Under the pieces are notes generated by a model. It was given only the letters and a program-made list of their open reading frames with translations, did not search any database and was not told the origin of the DNA. The translations under genes were made by a program, and so were the position numbers. From assembly GCA_003049485.1 (NCBI GenBank), contig PYST01000010.1, positions 188,500-252,499 on the forward strand: a stretch of 64,000 nt of DNA. Direction: 5' to 3'. The stretch comes from Ophioceras dolichostomum. Lineage: Eukaryota; Ascomycota; Sordariomycetes; Magnaporthales; Ophioceraceae. Below, in pieces: positions 31,701 to 44,600 of the stretch (position 1 is the first letter of the stretch; each line of letters starts with the position of its first letter).

Positions 31701-34700
31701 ATGAACCCGCGAGCGACAGGCTGGTTCAACAACTATCAATCATCGTCTGATCGCTCAGGCCATGCACCCAGAATGGCAACCGACGAAGAGTCGATGGCTT
31801 TCACTCGCAATGACCTAGCGAGCGACGATGATGATCATGCCCGTAGTATCGCGGTTGATGAGCAGCAGCGGCGCCTCCGCATGCCGTCGGGTCCAACCGT
31901 TCGCGTTGGCCTGGCTGAGGCCTCAGGAAAGGCGGCACAGTGCATCGGGATTAACAGCATCACCATCACGTCGCAGGCTCCAGCACCGGCAGATGCGGTA
32001 GAGGTCGACAAGCGCCGTCGCATCTTGGATTGGCTGGCTTCGATGTCGCAGAACAGCATCGTCCAGGGCGAACTCGAGAATAAGGTGACAGACACGTGCA
32101 GGTGGTTTCTTGAGTCGGCTGAATTTCAGAAGTGGCTTGTCGAGCCGGCCTCTCTGATGTGGCTCAATGGTGGTGGTAAGTGCGATTGGCTTCTTTTTTT
32201 TCCTCTTTTTTCTTCTTGTCCTTCTTTTGCTACTTCCTCTACTTCAATGACCACGTTTTGCTAACTACGTTGATTTAAATTTCTCCCTGGTGTCTGAAAG
32301 TCGGCACTGGTAAAACCGTACTGTGTTCAACGGCAATCCAAGGTGTAAGGACTACCTTCGAATCATTGCCATCAACATCGACCCCGTCGTCATCACCATC
32401 ATCATCAATGAACCCGCTGTCCGGAGCGGTCGTCTGCTGCTTCTTCTTCTCTTTCCAGCACGACGCCAGATAGTCGCTAGTCCAGCTCGTCAAGGCCATC
32501 CTCGGCCAGCTCCCCTCGCTTTCAAGGGTCCCAGCCCCGCTTGAAGCGCTATACAACAGATGCCATAAAACTTACCCTGCCGAGGAACCGTCAAAGCGTC
32601 AGCTCCAAGACGCTCTTCTGGAGACCGTTCAGGGCCTTTGCGCTCCTGGGATCGGGAAAATTGATAGCGCTTCCGCTGGTCCGACGGCGGCATCAACATA
32701 CATTCCACACAAGACCGACCGCGCCGGCGAAAAATGTCTACTTGTTTGTGGACGCCTTGGACGAGATCCAAAGCGACAGGGAGTCGGTCATCATGCTCCT
32801 CAAGCAGCTCGCCTTGCTGAAGCTTTCCGGTCTGCACGTCATGTGCACTAGCCGAGATCACGCCGATATTTCGCATGCCTTGTCCGGCTGGTCTTGCGTG
32901 ATGATGGACAGGGCCGCCATTGTGAAGGATATCGAGGGCTACGTGATACACGTGCTGGGAAATTCAGATTCGCTGAACTGGCTCCCTAAGGAGGCCAAAG
33001 ACAATTGCGGAGAAACTGGCCACAAATGGCGAAGGAATGTGAGTAGCCACGCACACGCACCCCCGCCCACATTCTCGCTCCATGTCTCACGGACGATATC
33101 TCATTATTCCGTTTTCCAGTCTCTTGGTGAAGGTTCCGACTCGCCGCCCTCCAGATCGACGTCCTTAGGGAACGCGCACCCGTGAAAGACCTAAAGCACA
33201 TCCGCCGGGCGCTCTCGGACTTGCCGTCAAGCCTCAATGACGCCTACGCCAGGCTTCTAGCCTGCATCAGAGGGCCGGCTACTCATGTGGTTGCGCGGGC
33301 CCTGAAATGGATCACAGAAGCCAGGCGGCCCCTCATTGAGGAACTAATCGATGCGTCTGGGATCGATACGACAGACCCCCTCACTCGCAACTGCCACCGA
33401 CCGTATCCAGGCTCTCAACCTGGCCCAGCTCCTCAACGGACTAGTCACGGTCAACCCACCCGTGACGTTGTCAGGCAGCGAAGGCCTACTCCTGAGGTGC
33501 AACGCCGTCACGATGGCCCATTTCTCGGTCCAGAAGTTCCTCATGGGGGCCTTCATCCGCGACTCCCCCACGGTAGCTACGTTCGCCTTTAACTTCACCG
33601 AGGCCGACGCGGAGGTCGGACTTGCTTGCTTGATCTATCTGTTCCACTTCAACCGTCGCGGGTTGCTCCCCACCAACAAGACTTTCCCGCTGATGCGGTA
33701 CGCCTGGCTCAACTGGGAGAAGCACTTTGGGTCTTGCACCGCAAAATGGAGGAAGAAGGACTTCACAGGGCCGCGCGCCGAAGCCGTGAAACTCTGGAAG
33801 GCCGTCCGGGAAGAAAGCCAGCCTAGCCTCGTCGACAAGGCTCTTTTCCGCTGCACTGGATTAGCCTCCGCCGTGTCCCGCGACAAACGGTCTCGGAGGT
33901 TTCTGCAGCAAACCCAATGGATCGCTAAACCGGACCTAGGCATTCTCGTCGAGGCTCTGAACACGGCCTTCTTCATCGACGACTACCAGAGCTTCACTGG
34001 ACGCACACTCAAGCGCGCACTCGCTCCCAGCACATCCCCAGCCGCCATGAAAGACCAAATCAATCTCATCTACGTTTTGCCGCACCTTGACCCCGAGAGC
34101 CTGGCCGATTGGCAAATCATCCCCTATCAAGCCGACGCTGCCCCCTCTTACACGGCCGTGTCGTACCCTGGAGGTGGCTTGCTCTATTTCCCTTCGTACA
34201 CAGATGCCGACGTTGCCTGGGTGAAAAGATACCAGATGTTGCTTCCGAGCGTGATCGTTCCACCTCAGTCGACGCTCTCCGCCTTGTTCATCCATGTGGT
34301 CAACCGCAGGTTCCATGAGAATGCGGAGCCCCAGCCACTCTGGATCGAAAAGATTTGCGGCGGTCCCTGTTCGAGACGGCTAGCCTTCTCCTACGCAGCC
34401 GAGGCTCTGATGCCCCAAATCGAGACACACCAAGCTTCCGACCCGCGGTACAAGAAGGGCATCGATATCCTGACTCGCCTCGCCGAGTCAGTCTATCGCG
34501 GATCCCTGCATAAGGCGGCTAAGCAATTGCACTCGCTAGACGAACAGGGCGGTTTAGACGATCTGCTCCTTCTGTTCTATAGCACGAGACCCATGGTCTG
34601 GCCGCGACGCGATGTGGTGGATAGCGTGGTTAGTAGGGCACCCGTGCTAGTCTACGGTCCAGACATGGTGAGGTTCTCTGTGCTCGAGGGGATCTTCTGG

Positions 34701-36133
34701 CAATTGACGGTGTCTACGAAGCGCTCGATCACCTAAAGCGAGGCTACCTCGTGCGCCAGGCCTTTGACAAAAGCGAGGGTTGGTGTATGGTCCGCGGGAT
34801 CGTCACGGCGCGAAGATAGTTCCACTCCGGCAGACGCCTGACAATGCCAGAGCTCCTGTACCGTTTTCCCGGGTCCCGCAGCCTCGTCGGCTCCTCCGGG
34901 GAGGCCAAGATACTACTAGATCTAGCGCGGAGCGACGATCAAAAGATTTACGGGGACCTGATGGACGAGCTTTACGTCAATGGGAACCAACCGGGGGACG
35001 AACCGCTCATCCTGATCGCGGCCCAAATGTTGGAGGTCTCGGAATGTCTGGATGTCGTTGCCTCCGGCGCGGCAAGCGCGATATTCGTCTGCCTAAGCGA
35101 AGACCTGCCGTCGTGGGTCCCCCGCCTTACGATGTCTCGAATGGAGAGAACAAGGAGTCAAGGGCGTGCGGCCCCTGACGGCTGGCCAGTTTAAAGGCGT
35201 CGACTACAAAGACATCTTCCCGCCGAGCCCGATATACAAGCTTCTTCCCTGGAGACTGGTATCGGTGCCAATCCATAAGTCTTCAGGCCCGATGGTGCTG
35301 CGTGTGCCGGGCATTGAGCTCGATACCGTCTACTGCATCATTCACGATTTCTGCAACATTCTCGGAATCGCCATCGGCGGGTTGCCGATGATTCCTACAT
35401 CTGCCTCCGTCTGGCACAATATCAAGCATCAGGCCACGGCGCACGACAAATGGTACTCAGATTCCGGCTGTGAGCCGGCCCTCGACTCGCTTTGGAGAAC
35501 GCTGCTGGCGAACCAGTGGCCGGACGGCGTCAAGCTGGCGCCGCACAGCTCCTATCGCGGGTGCCACATTTCCCCACGCACGCCTGTAGAGGAGAGAAAT
35601 CTCCTCGCCCACCCAGGCCTGGCCAACCGCTTCACTTTCCTTTTTGGCCGGGTGCTGTTTTTCACGAAGAGGGGGTTTCTGGGTCTCGGCCCGGTGACAG
35701 AGTTGTGGCGCTCAGCAACGGCGTGTTGCCATTCGTCTTACGCAGAGTTGGGACTGAGGGCGAGGAATCTGGCACGGCTGACGATGCTGAACGGGGAGGC
35801 CGCGGAGATCTTGCTGAAGAAAGAGGGCACGAGGAGATAGCGGAAGAGTGGACTATTACTGTCCAGGGCGAGTGGTACGTTTCTCTCCTCATCCTAATTA
35901 TCTCTGCCTCTGTTTGCTACTGCCTATCCCCGCATGCACTGTCTTTCACTGTCTCCCATGCTAGCGGGACTCCGAGGCGCTTTCGCGTAATATTGCTGGC
36001 TGGCGAGTTATGCTAATGGATGCTAACGGGGCCACGCCTCACTTACCTTCGCAGTTACGTACACGGACTAATGGAATGCGACGCAGTGCTCGCCATAACG
36101 GAAGGCGACAGAGCAATGTTCAATATGATCTGA
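31701..36133 (+). pseudogene. NACHT-type NLR followed by a HET-like module, decayed
   Basis: Exon 1 runs to 32175 and carries the shared motif (31896-31955) and the usual pre-NACHT segment (ILDWLAS to ESAEFQKWL). After a GT-AG intron, the Walker A GTGKT follows (from 32301). Walker B is VYLFVDALDEI (about 32738). The winged-helix end (MAHFSVQKFL, near 33510) reads directly into a HET-like start (INLIYVLPHLDP, then YTAVSY and LWIEKICG) in one frame (33351-34736). A HET C-terminus follows: RGFLGLGP, DRVVALSNGVLPFVLR, then after an intron (35875-36054) YVHGLMECDAVLAI and stop. Breaks: in-frame TAG at 32471 and 34817; frame changes near 32730, 33000, 33133, 33350, 34700, 35165 and 35693. Introns at 32176-32300, 33039-33119 and 35875-36054 keep splice signals. 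Fungal NLRs control heterokaryon incompatibility and non-self responses. It could be two decayed genes rather than one. Confidence 0.75.
31896..31955 (+). other. Motif copy in the NLR N-terminus
   Basis: It encodes the 20-residue partner of the HeLo-like C-terminal motif, located upstream of the NACHT domain. Its second half (A-S-G-K-A-x-Q-C-I-G) also matches the first HeLo-like copy (A-T-G-K-A-Q-Q-V-M-G). Confidence 0.55.
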
Positions 36134-39100
36134 GGGGGAGACCGGTCATCAACATGCCACAGAAACCCAGGGGTATGGGAATAGATCAGTTAGACTTTAC
36201 AGTCAGTCTCCTCGGCAGCAAGGCGTTCACCGAGCTAACTAGTCTTGGCGTTACTTGGAGTTGCACGGCTGATACTGGGTTGTTACATATTACGCAGGCA
36301 TGGCACGAATAGAACGCGCGCTCAGGACAGGTGTCGGCGATGGGAGGAAACGGAGGGAATGAGGCTGGGCGTGCAGCCGCGACTTCATATCCACATGGCA
36401 TTAAAGCGCTGGCCATAAGCAGAGATGGAGAGAAGGCAGTAGGCCCGAGCTAATGATACCTGCACGACGCCCAACGACGCCGATCGCGCAAGACACGGGT
36501 AGCGGGAGCTTAGATGTCCTGGAGGGTACGGAATTGTGCCAGAAACTGGCCCGCACTTTGCAAGCGACTCCCTCCCGGCGTCGTTGCTTCGCCCCATCCC
36601 TGAGAAGGCTTGATGACCCCAGATAGATGCACTCGATACAATCACGAGGTCCGTCTAATCTGATCCCAGAAGGAGATAGGAAGTGAGGAATGTGCTGACC
36701 CTGGCCGGGAGGACCATGCTACAAGGTTCACTAAGGTACCTCAGGATAGCTCAAGCGGCGCCCATTCAGGGGTAAGGTGGACCGGCAGGCACCAACACTC
36801 TTGGCCTCGTGACCGTCTTCGTGTCGCGCTGCTGCGGGAAGCCGAAGACCCCAACGACAACGACGGCGACGACAGGGGGGGCATGCTATTGCAATATCGA
36901 GGCAAGTTGTTGTAGGTATCGCTTTGTACTCGGAGTTGATGATGGCTGCTACGTGAATTCATGTATCGAGGTGGATCAGGGAAGAAGAATGATGGGGTCG
37001 ATTCATGGGACCAGAGACCACAGAGAGGCCTTGCATTGTGTATCTCACCCTCTCCTGTAAAGAAGAATCTAGAGCATACAAGGGCGTGGATGTAGTGACA
37101 GTCAATGGCGTAGATCTCCCCCAAAGGTGCCTTACCCAGTCCAGGGGCTCCAGCCAGCCCGCTAGCAGCGTGTCGTCCTCTCGCCTCTGGACTTGCGCCC
37201 GTCGCCGTCGCCAACCAATGCCATGGCCGTATTCATGCCAGCAAACCCCCAGTTCCCGCCCGCTCCATTCCGGGGAATTCTCGATCGGTGCCATGCTGAA
37301 AAGAAGACTAGGTGCCTACCTAGAAAACGACATCGGCTCATGGCTACATCACTGCAACTCTGACCCCCATTGAGTGTGAGCTGGGGAAGCCCGACGGAAA
37401 GGTATGGATGCCCAGGAGAATCAGCCAGTCAGCCAGTCAGCCATTCATGCATTGTAAGCCCAAAAAGGGATGCGATCGGAGGAGAAGGTGAGGTGGCTGG
37501 CGTCCTCTGAGAGGAGGAACACCACATGTAGGTAGGTAGGTGTGCCTCTTTGCAGTGATTTCGGTCCCATGACCTCTTTCCCCGCAGGACCGGTGTGTGC
37601 GTATTTTGTGTGAGAGAGAGAGTGCGTATCCTTTGCCGCATACCGACAGCCTGCAGCATGTAGGAGAAAAATGATCGAAGCACATTGAAGGGGGAGGGGG
37701 GGAGGTGCAGTGAGCGACTGTGCGAGTGAGCTTTGAGCCTTGAGCGGCGTTAACTAGGTACGTAAAAGATCGTGAGCAGCGAGCACCGACAAACGGATGG
37801 GCCACTCAGCTTCCGCACGTGTGGTTGGGATGCGGGGAAGGTTGCGGTTGGTGTGTGCTGTGTGTATGTGCGGCCAGCCAGTAAGGGGGTGGGAGGCGAG
37901 GAGGATAAGCGTGACACTGCACGCTGCTGCTGCTTGTGCTTCTACTGGTGCTGCTGTCGGTCCAACAGGACCCCCACCTCGCCTTCTTAGTCGAGTCGCT
38001 CGCCACTTGGTGAGTGCGTGAGACGCCAGACGATGCTGCACATTTTCGTCTGTGGCACAGAGTTGATGCTGCTGCTGCCGCTGCTGCTGCTTGTGCTCCC
38101 TGCCTGTGCTGTTGCTGTCGTACGTGTAACTGGGGTGCTGTGGAAATGGTGTGTGCAGTATGTGATGGATGGGATGAGGGGCAGAAGGCGCAAAAAGGAC
38201 TGCCTTCACAGGAGGCAGGAGAAGAACTTGCAATGCAGGACAAAACAAAAGCTGAAGTGCAGCCAAGAACACGTGCGTGGTCTTGCACGGGCTGGACGCC
38301 ATGTCGTGCGAGTCTAGACCTCCCCTCATCACCACCAGTGTCTGCGAATCGCATCCAAGACCCGCTTGTACCCGTCACACAAAAATGCCGCGGGTGGAGG
38401 GATGGAATTGTATTAATGCCATGTCAAGGCAGGTAGGTAGGCAGGTCGGTAGGTAGGATAGGTACCTGGTACCTACCTGAGGTACATTCTTCTTGTGTAC
38501 AATAGACATGGCCCGCCAGTGGCGAACTGTGATGGAACGAGCAGAGCCTGAGACGTGGTGATGAGGGACGACGGACGGATAATGGGGGTAGAATGTTTGG
38601 TGGTGGTGACGGTGTGTGAATATAGACAAAAACACCGCGTCATCTCCCTCAGCTCCAGCTCCCACTCTCCCTTGGAGGGAAGGAACAAGCAGTAGCCGCA
38701 GCAGGTCGACAGCAGTCCCCCCGCCCCCGCCAGTTGAGGGCCACCTGCACCAACACTGCCGGCCGGCCGAAATCGATCGAGTCTGCGGGAGACTACGGGA
38801 TTACCTGGCGCCATCGTGAAACTCAGCCCCCCCGACCCCGACTTTCGGGGCCGGCCGGCCGATATAGTTCGGTAAATGAGCAACAAGAAAGGATTGGGTA
38901 GGATGGGTAGAGCGCGAAGACGGAATAGGAAAGCCGTGCCTCTGCCCCCAATAGCTGAGATGGAAAGACAAAAGAAAAGGAAAGGAGGTGTGTGTGGATT
39001 TAGAAGCGGGTGGGTGTGTTTGAGACCACAGCAACCGAGAGAGAGAGCAGGCTCCAGTGAGCCAGAATGCCACTGCCTTGCCTGCCTGCACCACCATGTC

Positions 39101-41697
39101 TGCCATGCCATGTCCTTGCATGTGCACTGACCTGCGTCAAAGGGAAACGAAAAAAAGAAAACAACGCGCTGAAGCAGAGCTACCTAGCCGTGAAGGAATA
39201 TCAGCGACCTGCCTGTCGATGCGGCATTGATGATGACTGCTGGGACGAGCAGATAAGACTAGACGCTCCGTATTCCATCCATCCAACCCAACAGCCGCCC
39301 CAGAACGGCAAGTCCTTGCGGCATTTTCGCTCCAGCTCATTATCTTCAACTCCCCCAGGCTGAGCTGAGGGAGGCAAGGTATACCCCGGACGGAGATGTT
39401 TTTTCTTGAGAAAAGAGACAGGGGAAGCCAAGGAGGGAGTCTAGAAGTCTAGAACTGTCGGGTGATGAATCTTGCCGAGCTAGTAGCAATTGAAGAGAGA
39501 AGAGTAGGAAAAATAAATAAAAAAGCCGCATCGAGTCCACGTATCACGACGCTCGTTGACGACGACATATCTCGGGAGCTGGTGAGGTAATCTGAATTGC
39601 GGCAGTCCTCATTGGCTCCAAACTCTGTGTCTCTCTAACACTCCATCCCTCTTCCTCGTCTTTCCTCCCCTCGAATTCCTTACTGCTGGTGGCTGCTGCT
39701 GCTACTACGATTCAGCAGGAAGTCAACTTGAAAAAAAATCTCCATTGACAACGGACGAACCAACGACGGGAACGGCGGGAGGAAGAAAGCAAGTTCGGTT
39801 GTACCAATGCGGGGAAAACACCAGACCCAGAGAGACTCGAGGAGGAAAACGTGGGGGGCAGCATGACCGCTACGCTGGAGGCAAGAGACGACTTGGAACC
39901 AATGAACAAATATGATTGGGCGTCAGCTACACACCAGCAGCAGTGCAACACTGAGCGCTTCCTTCCACAGGCTTCTCCTCTGCTTACCCTACCCAATGTG
40001 TGCAGAACAACATGAACACAGACAGATATACAAGACATTAGTGGTACACAGAGACACGCACATGCATGCATGTATTACAGAAAGAAACAGGCCAGAAAGA
40101 AAGCTCACGCGACACGGTGTACAAAGAATTTTCTTTTCTTCCTCGGGTACGTGGCATGGTGGCAGGGGACGCCGTCGCCTCTTCTGAAAGAGGGAGGGAG
40201 GGGAAAACAGAGAGAGAAGAAAAGCTTTGGCTGTTGAAGAATGTCAAGTGTGACGATGATGACCAACCAACCAAACGTATAAGCCGCCAGCGTTCGGGAA
40301 CGGACACGGAGAGAGCAAGGACGGTATGGCCGAGCATGTGAAGGAAGATACCTCGACCTACCTCAAGACGATCCGTGGGCCGCCCCGCATGAAGATGACT
40401 TCAAGAAGAAAACAAAGATGGCATGTGAACACTGATGCAAAGGGGTCAGGGGCAGCAATATCTGTTGGTTGTGTTCCGGGAATTTACCGGTCGACTGATG
40501 GCTGGCAACTACCGTAAAGGTAGTAGGCACCCGAAGCAATAAACGTCGGACTCCTCAGTACAGAATAACAGTGATATGTGGTACCTACTTAGGTCGGCAG
40601 GTTGGAAATTCGTCCTGTGTTCTTCTCTTCTTCGTTTCGTGCTTAGGGAATATGTGTAAGGTAAGGCACCTAGCAGATAACTACCCCCTATAGAAAACGA
40701 AACGAAGCCAGAGCAAGCAGATGATGGAGGACTTGGTAACTAGCATAAGCTGCAAAAAAGAAGCTTTGACACCCATGAACGAGTTACAAAAAGAGAGCAA
40801 GGGCATCGAGGGTATGTATGTACTCCGTATCGGTCCAGTGTCACGGCATCATGATATGAATTTGCTCGCTTGTGGCGCATCTTGTTTGTTCTGGTCTGTC
40901 TCTTCTGCCTTCTCGCATATACATCCGTCCCCCGATCTTTCTATCGGTCTCTCTCTCTTCTCTCCATCCCCTCCATTCACTGTATGAGTGATCATCTCCT
41001 TCTCTCTCATAATCCATCGCCCGGGTCTCTGAAATAAGCATGTACCTAAAGTAGCTAGCAGATGTACCCGTCATAACGCAAGGCAAGGTAAGGTACGCAC
41101 GTACGTACGTAAGTTTTGTTAGGCCGGCAAGAAAAGGTAAAGCAGCACGCAAGCGCAAAAAAAGAGCATACGCGCATAACGACCTCGGCAGGGGGGAGAA
41201 AAACAATACAAAAACAAAAGCAAAGGCAGAAAACGCCAATTTTTACGGATGATCGCCGCCGCCGGCCTGCCAAATCAGCCTCCTCGTTCCGACCCCATTA
41301 CAAGTATAGGTAGGCTTTCGATTGTAATTTTGATCCCGTTTGATATAAAGGGATGATGACCGGAGAAGGAGAAGAAATAAGAACAAAAGGAGAAGATAAA
41401 AACGGGTTAGAAGGAAAGTTGGTGAAGAGATAGGATGTGTCGTTTCGATGTCTTGAGCCGCTTCTGACGTTGAGCTGGTCTCTGTAGTAGTAGGAAGTAG
41501 GTAGTAGGTAATAATCGAGAATACGATGCCGCCGCTATACATGTGGTGGTGGCAGGGTTGGTCGGTAAGTAGGTTAGTTGGTGGCGATAGGAGTAGTAGA
41601 GGTGTGTAGGTGTGCCTCGTCAGTGAAACGGCCGGTACGTTCAGCCCAACGACCTTACACAAAACCCCAAAACACTTCATGTTTTTGCTCGTGTTTT
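36134..41697. other. Intergenic region, no recognised gene
   Basis: Many overlapping frames of 60-210 codons occur on both strands and none has a recognisable domain. The sequence is rich in short direct repeats (AGCCAGTC near 37425, CTGCTG near 37925 and 38066) and CCTACC/GGTACC words (about 38430-38485, 40580, 41090-41110). A short GC hairpin lies near 38834 (CCCCGA, TCGGGG). The right end is 3' flank of the kinase gene. Confidence 0.5.
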
Positions 41698-44600
41698 TCA
41701 GTAGCCAACCTGTCCCGGCATCTTGCCCAGCGAGTGGCCATGGCTCTGCGCAGGCGGGAGGTGGTTATGGCAGAAGATCTTGCGGCCCGTGCGGCTGCTT
41801 CCGAGGCAGCTCTTCTTGGAGGCGTCGATCAGGGTCGACGGGTCGTCGTAGCTCTCCAGCTGGCAGCACTCGACGTTCTTCATCCACCGGTTGTTGGCCA
41901 CGCCCGCGATGGAGATGCGGCGGACGGGATCCGGGTTGAGCATCAGGAGCAGCAGACGCTTCAGCGCGGGAGGCTTGATGCCGAAGTCGACCGCCGCCAC
42001 GTATGGGTAGTCCGCGTCGCTCAGGGTCGGCGTCGTGGTGCTCAGCGCGGCGGACGGGGCCGCCGAAGGCGCGATGCTGGGCGGGTAGGACGTCGGGGGC
42101 GACGAGGCGAGGGGAGGAACGGTGGTCGGGGTTGCGCTGTCGGTCCTGGGACTGGCTCCTCCGCCTGGGGAGGGAGGGGCGGACGGGTCGCGAAGAGCCT
42201 GCTGCTGTAGCTGCTGCAGCTGCTGGAGCTGTTGCTGCTCTTCCTTGGGCAGGAACTGCTCCGGGTGCTTGGCGTTCCACCTGTCCCATCCCCTCTTGAG
42301 CGCCGAGTACTGCGGGTTGGCGCCGTCGTCGCGCGCCTCCTTCCACAGCGGGGCGCCGAAGAAGAGGTTGATGCCCACCACGGCGGCGCCCCAGACGTCC
42401 AGGCCGCGCGGGTCATAAGGGCTGTCCTTAGCCAGCACCTCGGGCGACACGTACGGCATGCTGCCACAGAGCCCCGGCGAGCACATGCGGATCTCACCCA
42501 TGTTCTTGCCGCACTGGCCTCCGGCCTCGCGCAGGCCCGGGTGGATCCCCGAGAAGACCTCCGACACGCCGAAGTCGGTGATCTTGAGCTTGCTGTCCTT
42601 GGTGATCAGCAGGTTCTCGAGCTTGATGTCGCGGTGGGCGATGCCGTTGGAGTGCAGGTAGTTGAGGCCCTGGATCAGCTGCTTGAAGAAGCACAGCCGG
42701 TCCGTCTGGCGCGACTCCTCCTTCAGGTACTTCTTCTCCACCAGGCTGTACAGGTCGCCCTCGGAGCAGTACTCCATCACGTGGTTCCACCGGCCGTGGT
42801 CGGTGCACAGCCGGATGGTCTCGACGATGTTTGGGTGGTGCAGTGACTTGGCGATGCTGAACTCGGACTTGACCTTGTTCTCGTAGTCGCCCACCTTCTC
42901 GGCCGAGGCCTTGCCCCGGAACTCCTTGACCGCGTAGAGCTCTCCCGGGCAGCCCTTGCGCATCATGAGCGTCACCTTGGATGTGGCGCCCTTGCCCAGG
43001 TGCTTGCCGTGCCGGCCCAGGAACTTGTGGTGGTACTCGAACTCGGACTGCAGCTCCGCGATGTCGACGGTGAAGTCGTCCGGCAGGCTGACGCTGAGCC
43101 GGCGCGCCTTCATGCCGGTTCCCGTGTCCGCCGGCATCGCCCACGGCTGCCGAAGCAGCTCGGCCACTTGCGGCGGCGCGTTTGGCTTCTCCTCGGGCGC
43201 AGGCGCGCGATTGGCCTTGGCATTTGGCTTGTTGTTCAGGTCGAAGCTGCTAGCTCGCCTGCGTGGTGGTTTTGGCCGCTTGCTGGCCGCATCGCCGCCG
43301 CCGTTCTTTCCGTTGCCGTTGCTCGTGACGAAGTTGACAGCCCGAGTCCGTAAGCTCAGGCCGGTCGACGAGCGCACCTTCTTCTTAATGACACTCATGT
43401 CCATGCCATCGCCGCCCAGGCCCACGCCCGCTGCCGCGGCGGGCAGGACGGACGTAGCTGCCCGGTCCTTTGCCGAGATCATCTCCCCCAGAGACGGCGA
43501 AGGTGGACTGTTCGACCGAGTCGTGGTCGAGGACCTATTCATTGACCAGCGGCGCGTGGTCGTCTGGGTCTGCGTCTGCTGCTGTGGCTGCAACTGCTGC
43601 TGCTGCTGCGTCTGCTGCTGCGGTTGTGGAGGCGCCTTTAGGTTGCCATCTGGCAGGTTGAGCTCGGAACCCACGGCGCTGCTGGGCTCGGAGAAGCCAA
43701 TTGCTGGCTTGTCCGTCTGCGAGTTGGAGCGTCGGAAGAAGCTGAACGACTTCCGGCCAAAGGGCAGCGGGTTGCGAGAGTTGCGACGTGAAGGAGGCTG
43801 CGAAGGAGGCTGCGACGGTGCTGGCGATGAAGGGGCCTCTGTCACTGCAGACGAGGGAGCTTGTAACGAAGCAGCAGCCTCAGCTTGTTGTACCGGCGCG
43901 GTCGAGTTGTATTGGTCGGCTTCGGTTGTTGGTGAAGCCAGGAGGGACTTCTGCTGAGCGGCGGTAGGCGTAGGAGTGGTGGTGGCTGAAGTGGTTGTAG
44001 TAGCACTAGGAGTGGTTGTATTTGTAGTACGAGACGCAGGAGGAGGAGGGGTGGCCGAGGTGTTGAGAATCAGGGCGACTTTGGACGCAGGGAGAGGGTG
44101 GGCGCCGGTTTCGGTGCGCAGTGGGGTGAAAGGAGTCGAGGGGTGGTCTGTCGATGAGGATAGCGAGCTAGGATGCGTGTCTTGGTTGTCTTGGTTTTGT
44201 AAGCTCTGGAAGTCCTGGGACTGACGGCCGCTCACAGGCGTGACAGGTTCGTTGGGAATGTCGCTTTCCGACTCATCTCCCTCTTCTAGGATCGGGCTAG
44301 TAAGGTCGGTCGGGAATTGGCGTGGCGATGATGACAAACTGTAGTCGCCGTGGGGGCCTGGAACTGGAAAACGGGAGAAGGAAAGACCAGAGCTGTTTTA
44401 GTAAAGGAGAAAAGAACAGGGAGAGGGAAAACAGGAGAAAAACAAGACAATAAAACAAGACAATACGGGAAGCGATAGGATACCACTAGTAGTAGCAGCA
44501 GTAGAGGAAGAGGATAAAACAAAAGGATTGATTTTTTTTCTCCCCCTTTTGTTCCTATTTTTTTTTTCTCTTTCTTTCCTCCTTTGTCTTGGTTCTTGTT

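Noticed and set aside
32176..35700. Programmed frameshifting as an explanation of the NLR breaks
   Set aside because: There are too many shifts, no repeated slippery sequence or downstream structure, and two plain stop codons. Decay is simpler.
38833..38856. CCCCGA/TCGGGG hairpin followed by GGCCGGCCGGCC
   Set aside because: It is short and not tied to any gene end. Rho-independent type terminators are not expected in nuclear fungal DNA.
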